DNA of 64,000 nucleotides from Aphelocoma coerulescens. Taxonomy: Eukaryota > Chordata > Aves > Passeriformes > Corvidae. The notes under the pieces were generated by a model. The model did no database searches. It was not told where the DNA came from and was given only the letters and a program-made list of their open reading frames with translations. Made by a program: the position numbers and the translations under genes. Positions 24,700-35,901 of this stretch are shown in pieces (position 1 is the stretch's first letter; every line of letters starts with the position of its first letter). The DNA lies in contig NC_091020.1 of NCBI RefSeq assembly GCF_041296385.1, positions 34,359,001-34,423,000 on the forward strand, in the 5' to 3' direction.

Positions 24700-25583
24700 A
24701 GCAGTTGGATCAATATTATCCTCATACTTTATTCCATAAATAAACTCCATCGGTTTGTGAGCTGCTTGTTTTTACTTCCAACATGTACAAATAAAGATTT
24801 AAATATTTTTTGGGGAGGAAACATGACAGCTGGTTTGAGTTCTGTGAGTTTTGATGCAAACATCCCTCTTGGCACCACTCCTTCATCTGCCATTTCTATA
24901 AATACTTCACGCTCACAGAAGTGGAGTAAAACGTATGTGACAATGAAAAACGTGAGAAAAAGTGTTACAAACAAATTTTTAAATATTGTTTTTTAATGGG
25001 AGAGCTTGCTAGGTAGTTTCACTCTATGAACAGGAATGGAGTTCTTCAGAAAGCTGAAATATTGGTCCCTTTTGGAATGTTAAGTATTAATGTGAAACTG
25101 CTGCTGCTCTGATGATGTGGTAAATGCTATTTCAACTGGTTCCTAAACATAACAAATAACAGTTTTCTTCAAGGATTTCACGCACACGAAATCAATTAAT
25201 AAAATACTTTGGAGAAGTAAGTTTTCCACATCTTACAAATGCGGTGCTATTGCTATGGAGAAGTGTACTTTTTAAAAAAGATTAAGATAAATAATACCCC
25301 TGTAATTCAGTATTTGCATTAAAAATTCTTAAAATTATTTCCTCTGGGTGAACTGACCAAAAGGTGATGCTCTGCAACAGCTGTGCTCCCCTTTAGGCTG
25401 TTTTTGATTACTTGAAAGGCGCCTTAAAATTTCAATTGAAACATAAATGATCTTTCTTTATACAAAGAGCCAAAGATAAGAAAAATACCTCCAGGTAATT
25501 GAGATAACAGTTAATTTTATGGCTTATCTAGCAGTCAAAGGCATTCAAGATCCAATTAGGATGATGGGCAAGAGACTCCTTTG
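24700..25583 (-). other. Probable C10orf90 3' UTR
   Basis: AT-rich, free of CR1 and low-complexity expansions, and directly downstream of the stop codon. On the minus strand an AATAAA signal occurs at 24733-24728 and a weaker ATTAAA at 24997-24992. Either could define the transcript end, giving a UTR of roughly 600-870 bases. No transcript data were available. Confidence 0.45.
24728..24733 (-). terminator. Candidate polyadenylation signal AATAAA
   Basis: Canonical AATAAA on the minus strand, about 850 bases after the C10orf90 stop codon. It is the first canonical AATAAA I found beyond the stop, with an ATTAAA variant at 24997-24992 closer to it. Confidence 0.4.
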
Positions 25584-25622
25584 TCACTCCGTGTTTCTGT
25601 GAAGGAGCTGGTCCAGTAATTG
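25584..25622 (-). CDS. C10orf90: C10orf90 (FATS) last coding exon and stop
   Basis: After TTTTTTTTCTAG the exon reads QLLDQLLHRNTE and a TGA stop at 25586-25584. This gives the KK-QLLDQLL-RN end typical of C10orf90 and related ALMS proteins. It is only 12 codons plus stop, so it would be missed by a simple ORF scan. The 3' UTR follows directly to lower coordinates. Confidence 0.93.
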   Translation of the reverse strand, partial: QLLDQLLHRNTE

Positions 25623-25775
25623 CTAGAAAAAAAAGATGCAAAAGTGTTTTAAAATACTGTTAAAATCCATGAGGTGATAGAAATCTTTAGTGATACTGGA
25701 GGTGAGGTGGTGTTGGCATCCCAGACTTCAAATTTACTGGGTCTATTTGCTCCAGAAATAACAGGAATTCTTTAC

Positions 25776-25875
25776 CTTTTTAAACATCTCCACACGCAGC
25801 CTGTTACTCTGGATGATGATCCGCTTCTGCTTCTCTTCCTGTTTCTTTTTAACCTCAGGTAAATTGTCATAAATC
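25776..25875 (-). CDS. C10orf90: C10orf90 (FATS) ALMS-motif exon, third part
   Basis: This 100-nt exon runs from AATTCCTGACAG|G to AAAAAG|GTAAAG. With the preceding AG it makes an arginine and continues IYDNLPEVKKKQEEKQKR, then IIIQSNRLRVEMFKK. The RIY-NLPEV-KK and NRLR-E-FKK blocks are conserved in the ALMS motif. The lysine/glutamate pattern predicts a long charged helix. The exon ends in phase 0. Confidence 0.95.
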
Positions 25876-25876
25876 C

Positions 25877-26953
25877 TGTCAGGAATTCAGAAAGTGGAGT
25901 TCATCTCATCCCTGGGGCTCACAAATAATTGATTTTTCCTGTAGGGAATGTTTGCCTTCCATGCAATACTTGTAATGGGCATCTCTAAGTACTTGAATTA
26001 GATTTATGGCATGAGAAGTATAAATTATTAACAATCATGGTTTGATATGAAATCTGGCTTGTTTTGAATCTTGTTGAAAATTCTGAGTTTGGAATAAAAA
26101 AAGTAAAGAAAGAGATGGGTGTAGGTGATTTCAATGCAGGAGCTTCTCAGGAGCTCAGTAGAGTTGGTTTCCATTTCCAGCAACATAATTCAAACCAGAA
26201 TCTGGCCTGTACTTTTTTTTTTTTTTTGTATTTATGTCACACAATTAATACCCAGCAATCATTTCCAACTAATTTTCTAAAATATAAGAAAACCATCATT
26301 GTAAGACTCTAAACTGTTAACATTTTTTCTCTGTCATTAGGAACACTTTTTACCAAGAAGAACACAATCTTCCCATTTTACAAATAACAGGAGTTGCCAT
26401 TAAGAAGGTGACTCCTGGTCTGATCTTTTCCCATTAAAATCAATGATAAAATTCCCAGGATTTGGAAGAGAAAGCTGGACCTCCCTTCCCAGCATTCCTG
26501 GTTTTGCATGAGCACAAAGCCTTTAGTTTAGTTGTGTTTTTCCCTCATAATCTTTTGCAATTGCAAGTTCTTGAAGCACCCTGTTTTGGCTGGGGATTGC
26601 ATTTTGGAGAAGAGGAATGGGACACATCTCAAAACAGGGATGAATTCCTCACGGTGGCTTTTGCAGCTTCCCTTGCATGAAGTGCAGTGCAGTTAAAGCT
26701 CAGACACCACATTCCTCATAATTTGCTGTCATTCCCATCCTCTGTGCCATAATCAGGAGGAAAAAAAATCCTGAGTGACCTCACTGCTTCCATTTTTGGG
26801 AGTTCAACATGAGGTAGCTGCTGAGGATTTGGTTTCCATGCCATGGGTGCCCCATGCTGTCAGAACCTGCTGGAAAAGGGCTGCTCGAAGGGCAGGGCTG
26901 TCCAAATCTAAGGTGATACAGCAGAACAAACTCTAAACCAGAGGGATTTGTAC
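25877..26953 (-). other. C10orf90 intron between ALMS exons 2 and 3
   Basis: No transposon was recognised. There is a T-run near 26214-26227 and otherwise unique AT-rich sequence. The short intron (about 1.1 kb) contrasts with the multi-kilobase introns upstream. Confidence 0.8.
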
Positions 26954-27017
26954 CTTTTAGATCTCATGTGCATCTCCTTCTCAGGAATGACTCTTTCCTT
27001 TGGTTTGAAGAGGTTGT
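26954..27017 (-). CDS. C10orf90: C10orf90 (FATS) ALMS-motif exon, second part
   Basis: This 64-nt exon runs from TCTCTCTGCCAG|AC to AAAAG|GTACAA. It completes an aspartate with the G left by the previous exon and encodes DNLFKPKERVIPEKEMHMRS followed by KR, the last residue split. The PLSDNLFKP-ER--SEKEM segment is a well-known conserved block in the C-terminus of ALMS-motif proteins, here with proline where serine is often found (VIPEKEM). The donor is GTACAA, the same hexamer as in the 278-nt exon. Confidence 0.95.
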
Positions 27018-27537
27018 CTGGCAGAGAGAAAATAAAGTTAGTACTGGAGGGATCTGCTTTTACTGAAATCTCAAATGTCATCTTCCATGGAGCCGTGATT
27101 TACCATTTCTGGTTAAAGTTATGAAAGCTTAAGGCCAGATCCAAACCTCCCAATCTCTCCAAATCCTCCTCACAGGTTCCTGCAGGCAGTTGCACCCTGT
27201 CTGCCTCCTTGGTGTGTCAGGAACCTGCCCTGGTACGGTAATTTCTGACTCAATTTACACCTGTTTTGCAGGGCTGTGGATAATTCTCTGAGCTTTAGAA
27301 AAAGGAAAATGACATTACTCCTTCCTGGTCAAGTATGAAGAGGTCTGTGATAATTCCAATCAGAATTTCCCGAGATGCAAGAAAATAATTACTGATCTGA
27401 GCAGTTGGTGGTTCTCAGGAACAGGTGATTTTAACACCTTCCTTGCAAAAATGGGTCCTGAATGGGAAGGGAGGGTGTTTGTACAAGGTGGGAAGCCAGG
27501 AAATAAATGAGATCACTGTTGTATCTCTCTGTAAAAT

Positions 27538-27906
27538 TCATGGAATCCCAGAATGGTTTGGGTGGGAGGGACCTTAAAGCTCATCCAGTGCCAGCCCTGC
27601 CATGCCAAGGACACCTCCCACTGTCCCAGGCTGCTCCAAGCCCCAGTGTCCAGCCTGGCCTTGGGCACTGCCAGGGATCCAGGGGCAGCCCCAGCTGCTC
27701 TGGGCACCCTGTGCCAGGGCCTGCCCACCCTCCCAGGGAACAATTCCTGCCCAAGATCCCATCCAGCCCTGCCCTCTGGCAGTGGGAAGCCATTCCCTGT
27801 GTCCTCCACCCCTTGACCCAAGTCCCTCTCCCATTGGAGCCCATCTAGGCCTTGGAAGGGGCTCTGAGGCTGAACAATCCCAAGTCTCTCAGCCATCCCT
27901 CCAATA
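27538..27906 (-). mobile_element. CR1 LINE 3' fragment, young-looking subfamily
   Basis: The longest of the closely related group. Beyond the shared block it continues through AGTCCCTCTCCCATTGGAGC and GAGGCTGAACAATCCCAAGT to CTCAGCCATCCCTCCAATAA. Confidence 0.94.
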
Positions 27907-28225
27907 AAAAATCAAAGGGAGCTCTGCAGCAGTTTCAGTTCTGAACGGGTGTGGTTTCCAAAGCTCAAATTGAGAAAGGAGAGAGGCTCTGAAGCCTCCT
28001 CTGCCTCAGGACTGACTTTCCCCCATTCAGCAGTTGTCTACACTTAATCATCCTTGCTAAATCTTCAGTACACACAAGCCACATGCACAATTTGCTAGGA
28101 AAACATCATTTGTCTTTTATTTATTAGTTCTAATACTCATTTACATGTTGATTCACTTAAAAGGAATAAACACTTGGATGCTGCTGCTATCCAAATAACC
28201 CTGAAAGTGCAGGGAGCAGATTGCC

Positions 28226-28312
28226 TGTGACCCAGGGACACCTTCCACTGTCCCAGGTTGCTCCAAGCCCTGTCCAACCTGGCTTTGAACACTTCCAGGG
28301 ATGGGGCATGAT
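28226..28312 (-). mobile_element. Short CR1 LINE fragment
   Basis: Contains GGGACACCTTCCACTGTCCC, GCTCCAAGCCCTGTCCAACC and TTTGAACACTTCCAGGGATG. The terminal tail is missing, so both ends are truncated or eroded. Confidence 0.85.
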
Positions 28313-31300
28313 GACACTTTTACATTCCAGACCTCTTTGTGTAGCCACCAGAGCAGGAAAAACCCATCCAGGGATTTGCAGACCCAGTTCCTATCCCACA
28401 TACAGCATGATAAACTAATCTGTGTTTTTCCTACAAGTCCCTAAGACAGGGTGGCCTCTGTTTTAAATTTCTGGGAAGCAGCACAGAGGCTGGGAGCTGT
28501 GCAGGTGCTGTTGCTCCAGAATAAACCTCTCCTGCTGACACAGAAGGGCATCAGACCCATCCTTGCCGTGGTTCTGCCTGGAACAAGATACGTGGCTGTG
28601 CAGGGCTTTGAAGGGATGGATTCAAAAGAGACTCTGGGGAGAATCCTTCAAGAAAATAATAAATCCACCTCGGTTCTAAAAATGCCCTTTGTGAAGCAGC
28701 GTGGAGCCACGAGGTTAATTCTCATGGCTAAACATTCCTGCAGCATCTCCCAGCTTGCTATTTACGAGAAGAAAACTCACATGCAAACATCAAGCAGAAA
28801 TAAGGCTAATCCTTGATGGATTGTAGGATTAGGATTCAAAAGTTAAATGAGAAGTAAATAAAAAAGGGGCAGAAATGAGAAAATAAAAGTCATGTGTGCG
28901 TTTAGATAGTTGTTAATCCTCGCACTGAGAAGAAAGTGCATTTCAAAGGGGAAGAGCAGCTGTGACAACCTGCCAAGATCATCGGGGAGACCTGAATTAA
29001 AGCTCTTTCCTACCAAGCAAAGATCAAATGGGCCACGAGGTGGACAATTCCCCAAGCTGATAGGCTTCTAAATTGTGTTTTGGCAGTTCCTTATCAAAGC
29101 TCCTTATCAGATTTCATAGCCTTGGAGGACTTTTGGAGACAACCGTTGTGACTGAGGGAAAAGAAGGGAGTTCAGAGCAGACCTTCAGCATTTCCAGGGA
29201 TGCACCACAGCTAAAGAAAGGCTGAGACAGAGAGGACTGAATCACCTCGTTGGTGTTTTGTTGAAACCTTGTGAAACTCCTGAGTTTCTGGCATTTACAA
29301 GTGGTCTCACATCTCCACCTCAGCAAGCTGTAAATGAATGTAAATGGGTCGTCCTTGTAATATATTGTAATTAATGCTAAACTGCACCTCCAAGAGGATG
29401 AGTAACTCTCCTGCTTGGGAAGTCAGTAAATATTTAGACAGAGAACAGATAAAATGATTGTGCTGGAAGCAGCCCCTGACTTCCTATTTACCACTAAATC
29501 ACTGGAGCACTTAGAAGAGAAAAACGGTGACAAAATTCATCAAAATATAGAGAATATAGACACGTTTTCTTCTAACATGAATGTGAATTCTCAAAGTTTG
29601 GTAGGAGCTAAAATGTGCCTTTGAGGGTGTGTGAAAAGCAAAGCACTGCTGGTAGTAGTTCTCTAATTTATCTGCTTTTTTAGTGAACTGAAAAAAATAA
29701 TTCACCAAAAACCCATTTGCCCAGAGAAATCCTAGGACACAGAACATATTTTTAAACACTGGGGGTTTTTAAATCAACAGTCCCCTAAAAAAATAAATTA
29801 GCCTTGAATCTAAGGTAGATGTGGAAGTGATGTTGAGCTCGGCGTGCCCATAGGATTTTCCTGGGAATTCATCCAGGGAATGTAAAGCAGTGCCTGTACC
29901 CAGGGGCACTGCCCAGACTTTGCACATCCTCTGTCAGTGACTTCCTGCACTGAATTGCTTCAGCTGCAGTCAGGACATGAGGGTTTGGTATTATTTATAC
30001 AAAATGCAATAATCCAATAAGCTGAGGGTAAGGCTGCCTGGGCTCCTGCTCACCCCACAGAAATCCTGAAGCTCACAAGTGCTCCTTGCCCCAAGAGCAC
30101 CCACAGGAAGGTGGCTCCCAGGTTTTCCAGCTGTTCAGGTCTCTCCTGCTACTACTGGGCCTTCTGCCCCTCCTCAATATTTCAGTCTTTATGGAAAACA
30201 GCACTAATATCTCTAAAAAGCAGTAATGTTGAGAGGTTTATGAAAACATTTTCATATGGAATTAATTTTGGGGATGATGTTGGAGATTTCAGTCCTCTCT
30301 ATCCAAATGATACTTATATATTCATGGATTTGATAAAAAAAATTAAAAATGAGCATCTCACCTGGCTTTTCTAAATCTTTCTCATTTCATTAGAGCATAT
30401 AATCTTAAAAAGCATTTTTTTCCCCCAAAAATAGCAGTTATTGAGGAAGGTGGGGCAGAGTTAATATGGGTTTAATAATATCTTCAGAACAGGTCATTCC
30501 TCTCCCTAATTCCATTACCTGACTGCAGCTTAGGCTTTATTCAGAGCTGCCAGCCAGAAAGACCAAAAGAATGGGTGGCACTATTAAAAGTTTTAATGGG
30601 GAAAAGGGACCTGGAAAAGGACCCAAATCAAGGCACAGCTGAGCACCAGTGTGAAGACCACAAGAATACACCTGAGTGGCTGCAGGATTATTGCAAATCC
30701 TCTGATTGCCACTTTCTCCTCCCTCAGTCCAAATAAAAACCTCCCTGGCACAGGGGAGAAACCCACCCCTGGAAAACCCAAGCAAACAGCAATCCTCACC
30801 CTCCAGGCTCCTGCAGTTCCAAAAAAAAACTTTTGGGGAAGGTTTAGATGCACGACTGAAGAGATATAAATTGTTTCCAAGATATTACTAAAGACAAGAG
30901 GGTTTGGATGCAAATCCAGAGGAACTCAGCAGCCCCACTGTGGGGTTGAAGGAAAACCTTCAACTTATATGGCCAATTCCACTGAACCACCACCCCCTCA
31001 AAGGGCAGGAAAAGGGAAGGTAGGGAAAAAAACCCCAAATGTGCCTGAGGAATTGTGTAAAACCTCCAAAAGTGCCGGTGCACACCAAGATCACAGGGCT
31101 GTTCATTATGCAGATTTAAAGGCCTATAAACAGCTGGTAGTCCTGTCACTGCAGTAATTACATTACGGGTTTTGGAGATTTAAATGCAGTTATTTGAACA
31201 TTGTTTCTATTCAGTTCGTCACAGTGGGATCTCTAATTTGTTCGACACAGTCAACAGCAGAGTTGTCTATCTTGGGCTAATTAGCACTCTCAAAATTTAG

Positions 31301-32445
31301 CAGTACCCATTACACAGCACAAAGGCTGCCTGAGAGTTGCAGGTTCTCTGCCTTCAAAGAGCTCTTGTGATGATAAAATCTCGTGCAGGATAAACATTTT
31401 CATTTTCCTGAGATTACTTTCAGTGCTTCGTAAAACCCCACTCGTGAAGGACAATTAAAAACTGGTAAACAACTCGGGGTTTTGAGCACGGGAAGGTAAA
31501 TGGGAACTGCACAGATGTTGGTATTTATATGGAAATGATGTTGAATGCCAATTATTTCTTTCTCTTACAAGGAACTAAGGTTGTAACAACGCTGTCAAAA
31601 CATGGGGAAACCCTGCTAGTCAATAATTTCATATTATCAATAAAGATGTTTTAGGCTGCTAGAATAATCTCTCTGGGAGAGAGAAAAATATCTGCAGGTC
31701 TTTGCTCTGGGTGTAAATTCTTTTATTGGAATAAAAGCTGCAAGACCAGAGAGAAGCACATGTACCAAGCTTATTTCAGAGAGAGATAAGTGCAGCAAAC
31801 TCAACAAAACACTTCTGGCTGCAGTTTAGGCCCCATTTCCACCTGAATAAAAGCAGGCACCCACCTCTCCCCACCCTGGGCCACCCTCCTGTGTGGGCAC
31901 ACAGGGAACTGGTCAGGGAATGTCCTCTTGAGGTGGAAAATTAGTTGGATAACTGCTGTTACAGTCAGTGCTTGAGCTAAGTGTGCTTCATGACCTGCTC
32001 CAGCTGCCCAGCCCTGGGCTCTGATCTATCCTCAGGGTCACTCTGGCAGGGTCAGTGGAAATTAAACCCATCAACCAACCTGCTCCTGGGAAAAAGCCCT
32101 TTGGAAAATGTGTGAGGGTGTGCTGGCAATGAGCCCTGTGAACCCCAGAGCCATAAAGATTCACCTCCACAAATCCTAAGACATCAGGAAAGAGAAGAAA
32201 AAAAAAAAAATGAGAAAGGAAGGAAATGATCGACAAACAGCCACAAGGTGACAGCCTGGAACCCAGAGGTGCCATCAATACAAGCCTGAATGCTTAAGCA
32301 CGTTCCCAGGTCATCCTTTTACCCTCCAACTTCCAGTGCTGTTCCAGGGGGTGTTGCTGTGAAGGAGCAGCCTAACTCCTGAGAGCAGGAAAGCTGTGGG
32401 AGGGAATCTCTGCATTTGGCAGAGATTTCTTAAGAGAATGGAGAA

Positions 32446-32595
32446 GCTGAGGCTGCCCCTGGATCCCTGGAAATGTCCAAGGCCAGGCTGGATGGGGCTT
32501 GGGCAACCTGGGATAGTGGAAGGTGTCCTTACCCACAGCAGGGGGTGGAATGAAATTATCTTTAAGGTCTCTTCCCACCCAAACCATTCCATGAA
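32446..32595 (+). mobile_element. CR1 LINE 3' fragment
   Basis: From CCCCTGGATCCCTGGAAATG to CTTCCCACCCAAACCATTCC. It lies antisense to C10orf90. Confidence 0.92.
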
Positions 32596-34535
32596 GACTT
32601 TGCCTGTGCCAAGGCTTTCTGGGGATGGAGCATCCTTTCTCTGCTAAGAGATTTGCTGGGAGATTCCCTATAAATGGATCCATCAGCAATTAATTGATGT
32701 CATCAGCAGAGACATCAGAAGCACAGAGACATCCAGTGCCCTGGGTGAGGAAAAAAAAATCCCCCACTCTGGGTCTCACAGATGATACCAATCCTGCTGC
32801 ACAGCAGCATCCACCCCCACAAACCCTAAAATATCAACTGCCAGGACTCAGAGCAAGCTCAGCACAGTCCTACAGAGCCCTCTGTACTGCAGCCTATGGA
32901 GCTGTGCTTTATCCAGGCATCCTGGATTTCCAGTGTTAACTCCAGTTCTGCTTAAATAACAGACATGGGACACTCCTGTCATTATAAAGATATTAACATC
33001 TCACAAACAGAAAACCACATGTGGCTACACAAAGGCAGGTGAGTTACAGAAACCAAAGATTCTCTTTAGACAAATTTACCTTTAATGACCAACTACCAAA
33101 AGATGGAAATAGTCATTAACTTCAATAATTAATGAATATATTTCAATATTACGATTTTATTACTCATTAAACAAGCAGAAAGATTAAAATTTCATTATAA
33201 TTTCAGGAGAAATAGGTTTAGTCTTTCATTTTTTTTCTTTTCCTGAAGTATTTGCAGAGTGGTTTGGGAGACTTTCAAAGATGAGCAGAAAAAAGGGGGA
33301 GATTTTTGCCACTTCCTCTGAGACAGATGACAAACTCCTGGTCTGTGCCACTGCTGCTGGCAGAGCTCATGAGTCCTCACACTGCACAGCCCTGAGAGAT
33401 CTGATTCCAGGTAAATTAAATTGGATAATTGAAATGGTGAATTGATTCTATTGAGCTTTAAGATAGAATTCATGCTTTGTGCTGTGTTTCCTTGTGTTTA
33501 TTTAGCTCTCACTATAAAAACCCAGTAGGTCTCTGATGTAGGACAGACCCTGTCACACCACTACTGGAAGGTAGAATTCTCCAGGCATCTCCAAGAACCC
33601 TGAAATGGGGCTGCACCCACCTCTCCTGCACCCATCGTCATTCCCCAGGGAGCCAAAAACCTCTTTGAGTTTCCCAGGGTTGAGGACATCAAATATTCCC
33701 ACACCTGCATCCTCCAGGTGTCTTTTCTAGATTGTTTAATCTTTTCAATTAAATTGCTTTTCAGTAGAATAATGTATCTTCAAGCAGGCACTGATTTAAA
33801 ACCAAGATGTAAAGAGGAATGCCAATCAATCAAATAAATCTTTGTTCTTTAGTCAACTGAATTAATTAACATCCAGATGGCAATTAAAAAAAAAAAGAAA
33901 AAAGAAAAGAAAAAGAAAAGCAATTTGTTTAACATCTTGTGCTTAGATAACATTTACAGAGGTGTGGTATGGGCTGTGAGGGAGAGAAGGGGGTCCCTCA
34001 CTGGGGGTTGAGGCTGTTTGTCACAACCTAATCAGCTTCAATTAGGAAATCACAGTTTGGATGCCTTGATTTAGCAGGGCTGGGCAGACCAGAGCTCTTT
34101 CCCAGCCCTGGGATTTCTGAGGCAAGTGGCAAGGCCACACCTGAAGCTGGGGCTCCTATCCCAGATCCCAGCTGCCTCCCTGCTGTCACCTCTGTCCCCA
34201 AACTGGTCATTCTGTGAGCTGGGAGAGCATGAATTCCATTTATTGCCATCACCCCCACAGCCAGCAGCACCTGCACCATCCTGAAGAACACGACTGCATG
34301 TGGCAGTGACAAGAAGTGCCCAAGGAGGTCTCTCCCAGCTGCCACAGAGCACAGAAAGCTCCTCATCCTCACTAACCCATCTCTGAGCTGCTGGGATTTC
34401 CTGCCAGCAGCATCTGGACAGATGCTGGAGGATGAGCCAGGAACAGCCGCTCCTGTGTCTCTTCCCAAATTTGATATGGCAATTCCACACAGGATTTCAA
34501 AGGCAGCCACAGACCTGCTGCTGGTCACAACTCAC

Positions 34536-34731
34536 CACTGAGAGGGTCGGGGATGGTGAAGTGCTTCTTTCTGCTGGCAGTGGATGTGGAGAGCTTGCGA
34601 ACGAGCGCTGCGGGGGTGCTGGGAGGAGCCTCCCTCTGCTGGGCCCTCCTCAGCTGCACCATGTGCTCCAGCCTCTTCAGCCTCTTCTGGGAGCGAGAGA
34701 TGAACTGAGGGTTGTGGATTTCCAGGGCTTC
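34536..34731 (-). CDS. C10orf90: C10orf90 (FATS) ALMS-motif exon
   Basis: This 196-nt exon runs from TTCCCTTTAG|GAA to AGTG|GTGAG and encodes 65 residues plus one base. It opens with EALEIHNPQFISRSQKRLKR and continues LEHMVQLRRAQQRE, then HFTIPDPLS. This is the start of the ALMS motif shared by ALMS1, CEP295 (KIAA1731) and C10orf90: a helix beginning with the conserved (R/N)P-FISRS signature followed by a basic coiled region. In those proteins the motif is associated with centrosome/basal-body localisation. Among the three, the short LEHMVQ helix and the overall exon plan suit C10orf90. The acceptor lies about 100 bases from a CR1 insertion in the upstream intron. Confidence 0.95.
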
Positions 34732-34829
34732 CTAAAGGGAACAGAGACACTGCTTTATTCTCATGTAATTCAAAGGAAAAAGTGTGATGGGCATAGGGCG
34801 GAGCTCAGGAAGAGATTATTAAAGTGATG

Positions 34830-35100
34830 AAAATGATTTGGGGTTTGGGTTGGAAAGGACCTTCAAATCATCTCATCCCACCCCTGCCATGGGCAGGGAC
34901 ACCTCCCACTGTCCCAGGCTGCTCCCAGCCCCAATGTCCAGCCTGGCCTTGGGCACTGCCAGGGATCCAGGGGCAGCCCCAGCTGCTCTGGGCACCCTGT
35001 GCCAGGGCCTGCCCACCCTCCCAGGGAACAATTCCTGCCCAATATCCCATCCAACCCTGTCCTGTGGCAGTGAGAAGCCATTCCCCCTTGTCCTATAAGG
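34830..35100 (-). mobile_element. CR1 LINE 3' fragment next to ALMS exon
   Basis: Antisense on the plus strand, therefore sense to C10orf90: GGGTTTGGGTTGGAAAGGAC through the shared block to CCTTGTCCTATAAGG. Its 3' end is about 100 bases upstream of the ALMS exon acceptor. Confidence 0.94.
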
Positions 35101-35671
35101 TTTATACATATCTATGTTTTGAATTACATATTTTTGCATCCAAATTCAAGTTCTTGATGTTTTGCCCACTTCCTTTTCTCACCCCATCACCGAAGCAACT
35201 CGTCACCAACAGTTCACAAACTTTCTTGTTTATTTAGATTGTCAGATCCCTCCATGGCTGATCCAGAAAGAAAACACTTCCCAGTCAAAGGCTGCTTCAA
35301 CGTTTAGGAATGTCTTAGGACAGAAGACAGGAGCAGAGATGGGTCTGCAACATGTGCTGGAGGAAAAGGCAGGAAAGTCCATCTGCTGCTGGAGCCTGGT
35401 ACCAACCTGGGCCATGTCCACACCTACAGCTGGTGCTGGAAGTGCCAGACATTTGGGGAACTGGGAATTTGTAAATCCCCAAACTCCTGATTAGTTCCCC
35501 CACAGGAGCAGCAGCTGTGGCTCCAAACGGGGAGCCTGGACAACCAGACAACCAAGCAAGTCTTGGCAGAGGATACAAACTGCCAAAACTTCACTGGAAA
35601 GGAGAAAAAATCGAGGGAATGTGAACTTAGGTCCTCAGTCAGTTCCCAGGAAGCAAACACCATCCATGGGG

Positions 35672-35740
35672 GAAAAAAGAGAGAAAAGGGAAAAAAAAGT
35701 AAAAATATGCAGGAAAAAAGGGAAAAAGGAAAAAAAAATT
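35672..35740 (+). repeat. Purine-rich A/G low-complexity tract
   Basis: Nearly continuous A/G with AGAGAAAAGGGAAAAAAAA and GGAAAAAAGGGAAAAAGG blocks in a C10orf90 intron. Confidence 0.85.
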
Positions 35741-35838
35741 ATGCTTTACCCTCAGTGTCCATGGTGTTTTCTCCAGCTGGGAGCTGGATCCTGGCCAGGT
35801 GAGCAGGTTTTTTTCCCAAGTCACACCTGGAGAGCGAG

Positions 35839-35901
35839 CCCTGGACAGTGTCACCCTGGACAGTGACACCCTGGACAGTGGCACCATGGACAGTGGCACC
35901 C
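35839..35901 (+). repeat. 15-bp minisatellite, four units
   Basis: Unit CCCTGGACAGTG(T/G/A)CA, four copies with few changes. Located between the ALMS exon and the 278-nt exon. Confidence 0.92.

Larger units (their letters stand above)
11353..24700. other. Intergenic interval between ADAM12 and C10orf90
   Basis: No exon with acceptable splice sites and coding potential was recognised. The interval contains A-runs at 11541-11558 and 11939-11956, a long ATCC array at 13.7-14.06 kb, a purine-rich patch at 15.39-15.44 kb, an A-run at 20954-20972 and CR1 fragments near 16.6, 17.9, 19.4, 19.7 and 21.1 kb. The remainder looks unique and moderately AT-rich. A small patch near 14.62-14.70 kb is GC-richer with some CG dinucleotides but has no linked exon. 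Confidence 0.65.
27018..34535 (-). other. C10orf90 intron with three CR1 copies
   Basis: Contains CR1 fragments near 27.7, 28.3 and 32.5 kb, an A/G-rich tract near 33.89-33.92 kb and a repeat-free stretch at about 31.15-31.70 kb. No coding exon compatible with the flanking phase 1 sites was recognised. Confidence 0.75.
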
